Below, piece after piece: positions 1 through 7,094 of a stretch of DNA of 64,000 nucleotides (position 1 is its first letter; every line of letters begins with the position of its first letter). The stretch comes from Lewinella sp. IMCC34191 (GTDB lineage: Bacteria; Bacteroidota; Bacteroidia; Chitinophagales; Saprospiraceae). Position numbers and translations under genes: made by a program. The DNA lies in the NCBI RefSeq assembly GCF_003390935.1, contig NZ_QNQZ01000007.1:62001-126000 (forward strand), in the 5' to 3' direction. The notes under the pieces are model-generated. The model was given only the letters and a program-made list of their open reading frames with translations, made no database searches and was not told the DNA's origin.

Positions 1-225
1 GTAGACGGGACTGGCGAAGACGATGCGGTCGTAGATGACCAGGCGTTTGGCCATGGCGATAAAGTCGTCGCCTTCCGGGTAGTTGTTTTCGTAGTCGTAG
101 GGGGCAATCCGGTAGTCCAGCAGGTCGACCAGTTTACCGCCGATGTCGGATTCCAGCTGTTGGGCGGCTTTGGCGGTGTTGCCTTCGCCACGGGCACTGC
201 CCAATATGATCAGGGTCTTGGCCAT
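1..225 (-). CDS. NADPH-dependent FMN reductase / flavodoxin-family protein (partial, 3' end outside window)
   Basis: The 75 visible N-terminal residues start MAKTLIILGSARGEGNTAKA. This is the beta1 strand plus phosphate-binding loop of the flavodoxin-like fold (G-S-x-R-x-x-G-N-T) seen in NADPH-dependent FMN reductases and quinone reductases. A second conserved patch, the strand ending FASPVY, comes just before the window edge. The ATG overlaps the ileS stop codon by one base (TGATG), so it is very probably translated with ileS. The rest of the gene lies outside the window, so substrate and exact subfamily cannot be stated. Confidence 0.75.
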   Translation of the reverse strand, partial: MAKTLIILGSARGEGNTAKAAQQLESDIGGKLVDLLDYRIAPYDYENNYPEGDDFIAMAKRLVIYDRIVFASPVY

Positions 226-3200
226 CAGTTTGGGGTTTGGGCGGCTACGGCTAGGGCCACCTTGGCGGTTTCATCGCCGGGCAGGTCGAGGGGTTCGGCA
301 TCCAGGCCGTCCTCGAAGCTTAGCGAATCGGCCAAGGTCTCTTCCATGATGTAATCCCGGTGGGTGGATACGGCTTCGCGTACGGGGGCGGATGCGGCGA
401 TTTGCAGGTCGATGCGGTCGGTGACGTCCAGGCCGGAGTCCTTGCGGAGGTTTTGGATGCGGCTCACCAGTTCGCGGGCAAGGCCTTCCCGTTCGAGTTC
501 CGGGGTGACGTTGACGTCCAGGGCTACGGTGAGTTCGCCGTCGGTAGCGACTTTCCAGCCGGGAATATCTTCCGTGAGGATATCTACTTCGGCGGAGGTG
601 ATCTCGACCGCTTCGCCGTTCAGGTCGAGGGGATAGGTGCCCTGGCTTTCCAGTTGTCCGATCGCTTCTTCCGTCATTTGACTGATAGCGGCGGCGGCGG
701 CTTTCATCTGCTTCCCGAGACGTTTACCGAGTACCTTAAAGTTGGGCTTGATCGTCTTCTTCAGGAAGCCATCGTCGGTGAGGAATTCGACCTCTTTGAT
801 GTTGGTTTCCGACTGGATGATGTGCGCAACGTCCGCTACCCGGCGGCGGAACTCGTCGCTGAGCGCCGGGACCAGGATCTTCTGCAGGGGCTGACGCACC
901 CGCAGCTTTTCCCGCTTGCGCAGGCTCAGCACCAGCGAAGAGATGCGCTGGGCGTAGGCCATACGCTGCTCCAGGTCTTCGTCGATCGTCGCTTCGTCGG
1001 CGGCAGCCAGGTAGGTCAGGTGAACACTCTCGATGTCGCCGGCGGGGGCGAGATTGCGGTACAGCCAGTCGGCAAAGAAGGGGGCTACGGGCGACATCAA
1101 TTGCGACACCCGCGTCAGGCAGGTAAACAGCGTCTGGTAAGCAGCCCGCTTATCCGTGGTCATCTCTCCGCGCCAGAAACGGCGGCGGCTCTGGCGAACG
1201 TACCAGTTGCTGAGTTCGTCGTTGACGAAGCTCTCGATCGCCCGGCAGGCGGGGGTGGCGTCGTATTCCGCAAAGTGACGGGTGACCGCTACGGTAAGGC
1301 TGTTTAGCCGGCTGAGTACCCAACGATCGATTTCCGCGAGGTCTTCCACGGCCACGGGCTCATCACCGACGGGATTATAGTCGTCGATGTTGGCGTAGAG
1401 GGCGAAGAAGCCGTAGGTATTGTATAGGGTGCCGAAGAAGCGACGCTGCACTTCCTTGACTCCGTCCAGGTCGAACTTGAGGTTGTCCCACGGATCGCTG
1501 TTGCTGATCATGTACCAGCGGGTGGCGTCGGCGCCGTAGGTGTCGATGGTCAGGAAGGGATCGACGGCATTGCCCAGCCGCTTGGACATCTTCTTGCCCT
1601 CCTTGTCCAGTACCAGGCCGTTGGATACGACATTCTTGTAAGCCACCGAGTCGAAGACCATGGTGGCGATAGCATGGAGCGTATAGAACCAACCCCGGGT
1701 CTGATCGACGCCCTCGGCGATGAAGTCGGCGGGGTAGGAGCGCTCAAACAGCTCCTTGTTCTCGAAGGGGTAATGAAACTGGGCGTACGGCATGCTGCCC
1801 GAGTCGAACCAGACATCGATCAGATCGAGTTCCCGGCGGAGTTCCTTGCCGTTCTTCCACAGCACGACTTCGTCGATGTAGGGGCGGTGGATATCCTCGG
1901 GCACGGATTGATCCAGGCCAAGCTTTTCATTGGCCAAGCTGACTTGCTCTTCCAATTCCGCCAGGGAACCGATAAAGACCTCTTCTTCCCCTTCTTCGCT
2001 GCGCCAGATCGGCAGGGGGATGCCCCAGTAGCGGCTCCGGCTGAGGTTCCAGTCCTGGAGGTTCTCCAGCCACTTGCCGAAGCGGCCTTCCCCGGTGCTG
2101 GCGGGCTGCCAGTTGATGGTCCGGTTCAGTTCCTGCATCCGCTCCTTAACGGCACTGGACTTGATGAACCAGCTATCGAGGGGATAGTACAGTACGGGCT
2201 TATCGGTGCGCCAGCAGTGGGGGTAGCTGTGATTGTACTTGGCCACATTGAAGGCCTGGCCCCGTTTTTTAAGGTGAACGGCGATGTCGATGTTGACGTC
2301 TACGTAATCTTCCTCGTCTTTATAGTTCTTCACGTAGCGACCGGCAAAGGGACCGGCGTCCTCCGTAAACCGACCGGTCTTGTCGACCAGGGTGAGCGAC
2401 CCGATACCGTTGGCCTTACCAACCATCATATCGTCCGCACCGAAGCTGGGCGCGGTGTGTACGATGCCGGTACCCGCGTCGGTCGTGACGAAGTCGCCCG
2501 GGATAACGCGGAAGGCATCTCCATCCTGCGGGGTAGCGCCCGGAAGCAATTGCTCGTAGCGCAATCCGACGAGTTCGGAACCCTTAAACGTCTCACTTTT
2601 CTCCAGCACTTTAGGCTGGTTATTCCCGCCAAACCACTTGTCGATCAGGGCCTCGGCCAGGATGACGTCGACCTTATCCTCCGTATAGGGATTGATCGTG
2701 GTGACCCGCACGTAGTCGATATTCGGACCTACGGTGAGGGCGGTGTTGCTGGGTAGGGTCCAGGGGGTGGTGGTCCAGGCTATTAGGTAAAGGGGGTAGG
2801 GGGTTAAGGAATTAAGGGGTAAAGGGCGCGCGTTGGAGTTTTCACCCTTTTCCCCTTTTCCCCTTTCCCCCTTTCCCCCTTGAACCGGAAACATGGCGAC
2901 GACCGTCGTATCCGTCACATCCTGGTACGCGCCGGGCATGTTGAGCTCGTGGGAGCTGAGTCCCGTACCCGCGGCGGGGCTGTAAGGTTGGATGGTGTAG
3001 CCTTTATAGATGAGACCCTTGTCGTAGATCTGCTTGAGCAGCCACCACACCGACTCCATATACTCCCGCTCGTAGGTGATGTAGGGGTTATCGAGATCGA
3101 CCCAGTAGCCCATCTTGCGGGTGATATCGTCCCAGCGGTCTTTGAAGCGCATGACCGTCTCCCGGCAGGCTTTATTGTAGTCGTCTACGCTGATCTTGTC

Positions 3201-3521
3201 GCCGATGTCTTCCTTGGTGATGCCCAGTTCGGATTCGACCTTGAGCTCGATGGGCAGACCATGCGTATCCCACCCACCTTTGCGTTCTACCCGCTTGCCC
3301 TGGAGGGTCTGGAAGCGGCAGAACATATCCTTGATCGTGCGGGCCATCACGTGGTGGATCCCCGGCTGACCATTTGCGCTGGGCGGTCCCTCGTAGAAAA
3401 CGAAAGGTTGATCTTTGGGACGCTCGACTATGCTGCGCCGAAAGATGTCATTCTCCTCCCAGAAAGCGAGAATTTCCTTGTCGATGGCCGGCAGATCCAG
3501 GTTCTTGAATTCCTTATACAT
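225..3521 (-). CDS. ileS: Isoleucyl-tRNA synthetase (eukaryote-like type)
   Basis: Charges tRNA-Ile with isoleucine in the cytoplasm. The 1098-residue product has the class I signature as GIHH at residues 54-57, preceded by the GPPSANG motif. The KMSKR loop is at 644-648, the editing-domain motif WTTTPWTLPSN begins near 249, and an anticodon-binding C-terminus follows. Length and signature fit the long, eukaryote-like IleS common in Bacteroidota. Odd feature: a low-complexity Lys/Gly/Glu-rich stretch followed by a Pro/Leu-rich stretch (about residues 215-245) sits just before the threonine-rich editing motif. It is encoded by G-run/C-run DNA and looks like an in-frame insertion. The start is ATG at 3521. 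A leader peptide and terminator just upstream indicate attenuation control. The stop overlaps the next ORF. Confidence 0.97.
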   Translation of the reverse strand: MYKEFKNLDLPAIDKEILAFWEENDIFRRSIVERPKDQPFVFYEGPPSANGQPGIHHVMARTIKDMFCRFQTLQGKRVERKGGWDTHGLPIELKVESELGITKEDIGDKISVDDYNKACRETVMRFKDRWDDITRKMGYWVDLDNPYITYEREYMESVWWLLKQIYDKGLIYKGYTIQPYSPAAGTGLSSHELNMPGAYQDVTDTTVVAMFPVQGGKGERGKGEKGENSNARPLPLNSLTPYPLYLIAWTTTPWTLPSNTALTVGPNIDYVRVTTINPYTEDKVDVILAEALIDKWFGGNNQPKVLEKSETFKGSELVGLRYEQLLPGATPQDGDAFRVIPGDFVTTDAGTGIVHTAPSFGADDMMVGKANGIGSLTLVDKTGRFTEDAGPFAGRYVKNYKDEEDYVDVNIDIAVHLKKRGQAFNVAKYNHSYPHCWRTDKPVLYYPLDSWFIKSSAVKERMQELNRTINWQPASTGEGRFGKWLENLQDWNLSRSRYWGIPLPIWRSEEGEEEVFIGSLAELEEQVSLANEKLGLDQSVPEDIHRPYIDEVVLWKNGKELRRELDLIDVWFDSGSMPYAQFHYPFENKELFERSYPADFIAEGVDQTRGWFYTLHAIATMVFDSVAYKNVVSNGLVLDKEGKKMSKRLGNAVDPFLTIDTYGADATRWYMISNSDPWDNLKFDLDGVKEVQRRFFGTLYNTYGFFALYANIDDYNPVGDEPVAVEDLAEIDRWVLSRLNSLTVAVTRHFAEYDATPACRAIESFVNDELSNWYVRQSRRRFWRGEMTTDKRAAYQTLFTCLTRVSQLMSPVAPFFADWLYRNLAPAGDIESVHLTYLAAADEATIDEDLEQRMAYAQRISSLVLSLRKREKLRVRQPLQKILVPALSDEFRRRVADVAHIIQSETNIKEVEFLTDDGFLKKTIKPNFKVLGKRLGKQMKAAAAAISQMTEEAIGQLESQGTYPLDLNGEAVEITSAEVDILTEDIPGWKVATDGELTVALDVNVTPELEREGLARELVSRIQNLRKDSGLDVTDRIDLQIAASAPVREAVSTHRDYIMEETLADSLSFEDGLDAEPLDLPGDETAKVALAVAAQTPN
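2782..2884. repeat. G-rich/C-rich low-complexity segment inserted in the ileS coding region
   Basis: On the + strand a G-run half (runs of 3-5 G separated by TTAA or AAA, about 2784-2827) is followed, after a short unique piece, by a C-run half (runs of 3-5 C separated by 2-4 T, about 2847-2881). The two halves are roughly complementary and could fold on each other. The segment is in frame with ileS and has no stop codon. Its composition is unlike the rest of the gene. Confidence 0.75.
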
Positions 3522-3544
3522 ACGGTAGTGGGGGAGATTGGGGG

Positions 3545-3588
3545 TGCAAAAATAAAAAGCTCCGAGCGGGTGGGTCCGTCGGAGCTTT
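3545..3588 (-). terminator. Intrinsic terminator (attenuator) in the ileS leader
   Basis: Read on the minus strand, AAAGCTCCGA (3588-3579) pairs perfectly with TCGGAGCTTT (3565-3556) across a 13-nt loop. A T-tract (TTATTTTT) follows, and transcription would end about 25 nt before the ileS ATG. Position and form are those of a transcription attenuator. The loop contains ACGGAC (3579-3574), complementary to GTCCGT in the end of the leader-peptide ORF (3621-3616). Confidence 0.8.
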
Positions 3589-3613
3589 CGGTCGGTTTGT
3601 TACAACGGCCAGC

Positions 3614-3670
3614 CTACGGACACGGAGTACCGCTAATAATTATGGCGCGAATAATGGACCGATTTCTCAT
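3614..3670 (-). CDS. Isoleucine-rich leader peptide of ileS (18 aa)
   Basis: The minus-strand ORF ATG(3670)-TAG(3614) encodes MRNRSIIRAIIISGTPCP. Five of 18 codons are isoleucine (ATT ATT at 6-7; ATA ATT ATT at 10-12). It lies 92 nt upstream of the ileS start, with an intrinsic terminator between them. The last codons and stop contain GTCCGT, which can pair with ACGGAC in the terminator's left side. A ribosome stalled on Ile codons leaves this segment free (antiterminator, ileS on). A ribosome reaching the stop codon covers it (terminator, ileS off). This is the classic logic of leader-peptide attenuation. A -7 promoter box (TATCTTTG) ends 4 nt before the ATG, so the mRNA may be leaderless. 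Confidence 0.8.
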   Translation of the reverse strand: MRNRSIIRAIIISGTPCP

Positions 3671-3674
3671 AGGA

Positions 3675-3682
3675 CAAAGATA
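3675..3682 (-). promoter_or_regulatory. Bacteroidota -7 box (TATCTTTG) for the ileS leader transcript
   Basis: The minus strand reads TATCTTTG, a full match to the Bacteroidota primary-sigma -7 consensus TAnnTTTG, 4 nt before the leader-peptide ATG. No convincing -33 TTTG is seen at the usual 19-21 bp spacing. The predicted transcription start falls at or next to the ATG. Confidence 0.5.
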
Positions 3683-3699
3683 ACGCTTTCCCCTTTATG

Positions 3700-3904
3700 C
3701 GGGTTGCGGACGTGCTAAAGCGGGCGCTGCAGTAAGAAAATGGGAACGTAGAAAAAAAATGTTGCCGGTTTCCTTGGGAGTATTTAAATTTATTTTACCT
3801 TAACGGGGCGTTAAAGCGGTAGATAATCCTGCTGCCCTACGCAAGAATTAGTTTTCATTTGGTTTTTTGGGGTTATTGGGAGGCAACTTGTTGCCTCTTT
3901 TTTT
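3700..3904 (+). ncRNA. Candidate small RNA between ileS leader and helicase gene, ending in a + strand terminator
   Basis: No protein is seen here. A strong + strand terminator (stem GAGGCAA/TTGCCTC at 3880-3897, followed by seven T) has no + strand gene before it. Upstream, the A-run plus GTTGCC at 3752-3766 is complementary to GGCAAC of the terminator stem, so a long-range closing pairing is possible. The 5' end is not defined and the promoter is not convincing. Alternatively the hairpin belongs to the 3' end of the minus-strand helicase gene, but it lacks a T-tract in that direction. Confidence 0.25.
3880..3904 (+). terminator. Rho-independent terminator, + strand
   Basis: A perfect 7-bp stem GAGGCAA/TTGCCTC with a CTTG tetraloop is followed by TTTTTTT at 3898-3904. 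The T-tract is on the + strand only. It lies 13 bp beyond the stop of the minus-strand helicase gene, so it terminates + strand transcription coming from 3.7-3.9 kb. Confidence 0.65.
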
Positions 3905-3917
3905 ATGCCCGTATGGT

Positions 3918-6368
3918 TCAAGCAGCGGTATCCGCTGAATCAAGATTCACCTTCGCCTGAGCAATGGCAATCTCCCCGTAGTCGTAGCTGCCATTGAAAT
4001 GATCGTAGACCTCTTTCTTACTACGCTCTTCATCTGTGGTCAGTAGGGCAACCAGCGGATCCAGGCGCTCCGGAGTTAATAGTTGATCAGCCAGGACCTT
4101 CCCTTCGGCGACGAAGCGAGCTAAATGCCCATGGATGGTTCCCACCGCGAGCCCGCGTGCTTCGGCTATTTCACGGGCACTTTTGCCCTGACGGTGGGCC
4201 TCCAGGGTCAACGCATAGGTGTCCGCTTTCGGTGGCCGTGCCGGCTGCTGAGCGTAGCTATTGCGAATCAGCTCTTCGGTGTGCTCACTCACGAAGGCAT
4301 CGACAATTGCCAGAATTTCCTCCCCGTACTGATCGAAGGATCGCGGACCGAAACCGGGCACCGCCAGAAGGCCTCTTCGGTCGGAAGGCAGGATCTCGGT
4401 AATAGCCAACAGTACTTTATTGTGTAAAATGCGGTAAGCCGGTATGCCCTCCGTTTCGGCAAGGTCGTTGCGCCACTTGGCCAGTTGAAGGTACAACTGC
4501 GGATGCTCGACATGCCCGGCAGGGGGGCTTGCTTGTCGGGATGACCGCTTTGGTTCCTTTTTAAAGTCCAGAATGGCATCCGTACGGGCTCGCAGGTATT
4601 GGTCCGGGGTAAAACCTTCCGCCAGCGACTCGAAACAGCGAAGCTTGACGGCCATGTCAAGTCCGCACTCCTTCATTCGCTCGGTTACGGCATCGTATAC
4701 CTTTCGGTTGTCGGACATGAATGAGGACTGCCCCAGGTTGGCATACAATTCTTTGATGGCGGGTACCATATAGTCCCCGGCCTTCTTGAGGCGGTCACCC
4801 AGCTCGTCGCTCTCGCTGGGTAAGTGAGCCGCCTGCTCGTAGGTCTTTAGCTGTAATTGAAAACTCCGGCCGATCTGTCCGATTTTTTCTTCCAGGCGCT
4901 TCCGGATATCGCGTACTTCCCCTAGCGCTTCCCCCTGAATGGCTTTCTCGTGCTCGAAGAGGCTACGCTCGAGTTGAGCCAGCTTCCGGTCTGTACCGGA
5001 GAATTCGAAAAGCTCGCGGAGGCAGTTGTACTGGTAGCGCCGGCGGTCGGCCATGAGGTCTTCCGCGGTTGGCGCCTGTTGCTCCGCCTGGCTAGAGTAA
5101 TTACTGACCACCCGATCCGTTTTGACACTGCCGCCACCGATCCGGCTGCGCAGCACGATGCCCTCGAAGGTTTTGCACCGGCTAAGCGCAACGTAAACCT
5201 GCCCGTGAGCGAAGGCCGCCGCCGCATCGATGATTACGCGCTCGAAGGTCAGTCCCTGGCTCTTGTGAATGGTGATGGCCCAGGCCAATCGCAGGGGGTG
5301 CTGGGTGTAGGTGCCGATTACGGAATCGGTTACCTCCTTACTTTTAGCGTTGAGCTCATACTTCCTGTTTTCCCAAACAACGGGGGTGACCGAGATAGAA
5401 TCCTCTCCCGGACTAGCGACCGTAATTCGATCCCCCTCGATGGCCGTAATCCGGCCGATTTTACCATTGTAGTAGGTGCGGCCGACACTGTCGTTCTTAT
5501 TGAACATTACCTGCGCTCCGACGCGAAATAGCTGCTTCGGATCATTGGGGTACATGGAAGCGGGAAACTGCCCTTCGATTTCCGCTTCGAATTGATGCAC
5601 CGGCGTGGAAAGGGTCCCCAGCTGCCGATCGTTGATGGTGTTGGCCGTGCGGTTGTGGGAAGTGAGCGTAATGTATTCTTCTTCCGGTCCCGGCTCGAAT
5701 TCAGGACCCCGGTAGCGGGTGTTCAACAACGAGAGAGTAGCCTCGTCCATCCGATCATGCCGGACCCGATTCAGTAAGTCAATGAAATCGCCGTCCGACT
5801 GTCGGTAGATGTGCTTCAGCTGAATGGTGATCACGCCCGCCCGCCCCAATTCCCGGCTACCGAAGAAGTAGGGGGTCTCGTAGTGGTGTCTCATTTCCGT
5901 CCATTCATTATCGCGGACTACGGGGGGGAGCTGGTGAAGGTCGCCGATCATCAGCAACTGTACCCCACCAAAGGGTCGTTTATCCGCCCGGTACTTGGAC
6001 AGGACCGCGCTCAGGGCATCCAGTACGTCGGCGCGAACCATACTGATCTCGTCGATAACCAGCAGGTCGAGCCCCCGCAGGACATCCGCCTTTTCCCGCC
6101 CCAGGCGATGCTTGCGTAACTCGGCCTGCAGGCGATCGGGGGTGAGCACGCCGAAGGGAAGTTGAAACTGGCTGTGTATCGTTACCCCTTTCGCATTGAT
6201 CGCGGCTACCCCCGTGGGAGCTACGACTACCTTCCGCTTCAGGACGGCGTCCCGGATCTTATGCAGGAAAGTCGTTTTGCCGGTTCCTGCTTTACCGGTC
6301 AGGAAGATGTGCCGGTCGGTCTGACTGATGTAACGATGGGCGAGCTCCAGTTCGGGATTGGTGGACAT
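3918..6368 (-). CDS. Pif1/RecD-like DNA helicase with HRDC and helix-turn-helix C-terminus
   Basis: ATP-dependent superfamily 1 DNA helicase, cytoplasmic. Walker A is GKAGTGKTT at residues 25-33, Walker B is VIDEIS in the first 110 residues, and the C-terminal helicase motif ITIHKSQGLTF with YVALSR follows near 380-410. An HRDC-type module (about 620-690) and a winged/HTH segment (about 715-760, with SAREIAEARGLAVGTIHGHL) complete the 816 residues. This architecture is a recognised Bacteroidota family. The longer reading frame begins 54 nt upstream, but its N-terminus is unlike the family; MSTNPELELA at 6368 fits. The upstream region holds the 17-bp repeat at 6398-6414 and a palindrome at 6448-6459. 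Confidence 0.88.
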   Translation of the reverse strand: MSTNPELELAHRYISQTDRHIFLTGKAGTGKTTFLHKIRDAVLKRKVVVAPTGVAAINAKGVTIHSQFQLPFGVLTPDRLQAELRKHRLGREKADVLRGLDLLVIDEISMVRADVLDALSAVLSKYRADKRPFGGVQLLMIGDLHQLPPVVRDNEWTEMRHHYETPYFFGSRELGRAGVITIQLKHIYRQSDGDFIDLLNRVRHDRMDEATLSLLNTRYRGPEFEPGPEEEYITLTSHNRTANTINDRQLGTLSTPVHQFEAEIEGQFPASMYPNDPKQLFRVGAQVMFNKNDSVGRTYYNGKIGRITAIEGDRITVASPGEDSISVTPVVWENRKYELNAKSKEVTDSVIGTYTQHPLRLAWAITIHKSQGLTFERVIIDAAAAFAHGQVYVALSRCKTFEGIVLRSRIGGGSVKTDRVVSNYSSQAEQQAPTAEDLMADRRRYQYNCLRELFEFSGTDRKLAQLERSLFEHEKAIQGEALGEVRDIRKRLEEKIGQIGRSFQLQLKTYEQAAHLPSESDELGDRLKKAGDYMVPAIKELYANLGQSSFMSDNRKVYDAVTERMKECGLDMAVKLRCFESLAEGFTPDQYLRARTDAILDFKKEPKRSSRQASPPAGHVEHPQLYLQLAKWRNDLAETEGIPAYRILHNKVLLAITEILPSDRRGLLAVPGFGPRSFDQYGEEILAIVDAFVSEHTEELIRNSYAQQPARPPKADTYALTLEAHRQGKSAREIAEARGLAVGTIHGHLARFVAEGKVLADQLLTPERLDPLVALLTTDEERSKKEVYDHFNGSYDYGEIAIAQAKVNLDSADTAA

Positions 6369-6397
6369 GATTTCGTTGTTGTGAACCGCAAGTAAGG

Positions 6398-6414
6398 GCG
6401 ACGGAGCGCAGGTA
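6398..6414 (+). repeat. Dispersed 17-bp repeat GCGACGGRGCGCAGGTA, copy 1
   Basis: This copy reads GCGACGGAGCGCAGGTA and lies about 30 bp upstream of the helicase start. It differs by one base from identical copies at 18148-18164 and 31711-31727. Inverted near-copies are at 31773-31789 and 21901-21917. Confidence 0.6.
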
Positions 6415-6423
6415 ATACGCATT

Positions 6424-6464
6424 TAAACGTATATATTCGATTATACTCGTTTATAAACGGTTAG
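6424..6464. promoter_or_regulatory. Candidate operator: CGTTTATAAACG palindrome with CGAATATATACG and AAACGGTTAG boxes
   Basis: A perfect 12-bp palindrome CGTTTATAAACG at 6448-6459 is preceded by the box CGTATATATTCG and runs into AAACGGTTAGGTTG. The region upstream of the IVP gene (27651-27690) holds palindrome CGTTTGCAAACG, the same box in the other orientation, and AAACGGTTAGTTG. The recurrence suggests a shared regulatory site. It lies in the promoter region of the minus-strand helicase. Confidence 0.4.
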
Positions 6465-6483
6465 GTTGGGGTGCGGGGTGTTG

Positions 6484-6530
6484 TGGGTACTGGGTACTGG
6501 GTACTGGGTACTGGGTACTGGGTACTGGGT
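6484..6530. repeat. Tandem heptamer (TGGGTAC) x6.7
   Basis: There are six perfect head-to-tail copies of TGGGTAC from 6484 to 6525, plus TGGGT. They lie between the helicase promoter and the end of the OsmC gene. This is a simple-sequence repeat able to change length by slippage; it does not interrupt a gene. Confidence 0.95.
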
Positions 6531-6535
6531 GTGGG

Positions 6536-7006
6536 TTAGGTGATGGTGTTGGGCTTGTATTGAATGGGGAAATTGACGGAGGCGGCCAGGAAGCATTTCT
6601 TTCCGGCGGCTTGGTGGAGGGCGTTGGCCTGGTCGATCTGGGCGGGATCGGAAATTTTGACCTGGGGGCACAGGGTAATACCGGTGAATCTGCCGGAACC
6701 CTCCTTCAATTCTACCATGGTTCCTTCCGCCCGGTCGGTGTAGTCCAGGACCACGATGTCGTTTACGGCTGCGAGGTGCAGGTACCAGAGCATGTGGCAG
6801 GAGGAAAGGCTGGAGACGAACAGTTCTTCCGGATTGTACTTCTGGCGGTCACCGCGGAACTGGGGATCGCTGGAAGCCTGGATGGGATGTTGCTTTTCGG
6901 GAACTTCGATACGGTGATCGCGGGTATAGGCCCGGTAATCGAGGGTTCCGCTGCCGCGGTTGCCGGTCCAGGTGACGGTGGTAGCGTAGTGATGTGTTCT
7001 TTCCAT
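6536..7006 (-). CDS. OsmC/Ohr-family thiol peroxidase
   Basis: The 156-residue protein belongs to the OsmC superfamily, which reduces organic hydroperoxides using two cysteines. Both are present: Cys70 in the helix SSLSSCHMLWYLHLA and Cys138 in KKCFLAASVNFP. The conserved PEELF segment before Cys70 is also there. It is slightly longer than typical OsmC (about 140 aa). Start is ATG at 7006. It is a single gene, divergent from rsgA. The physiological substrate and the reductant (lipoylated protein in Ohr) cannot be told from sequence. It could also be annotated simply as 'OsmC family protein'. Confidence 0.88.
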   Translation of the reverse strand: MERTHHYATTVTWTGNRGSGTLDYRAYTRDHRIEVPEKQHPIQASSDPQFRGDRQKYNPEELFVSSLSSCHMLWYLHLAAVNDIVVLDYTDRAEGTMVELKEGSGRFTGITLCPQVKISDPAQIDQANALHQAAGKKCFLAASVNFPIQYKPNTIT

Positions 7007-7094
7007 CCTTTAAAATCGGGAAGTCGGTTCGAACCACCAAACCATCCCGCCACATCCCTGTATCTTGCCGCTCACCTTTTCGCCAACGCACCCT

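Noticed and set aside
360..1307. Long + strand open frame (315 aa) opposite ileS
   Set aside because: It is the antisense shadow of the conserved ileS gene in GC-rich DNA. Its translation resembles no protein family.
1674..2756. 360-codon + strand open frame opposite ileS
   Set aside because: Same reason: ileS motifs (KMSKR, editing domain) are unambiguous on the other strand.
3541..3700. T-box riboswitch upstream of ileS
   Set aside because: The leader is too short and has no AGGGUGGNACCGCG T-box sequence or specifier-loop structure. The Ile-codon leader peptide explains the terminator better.
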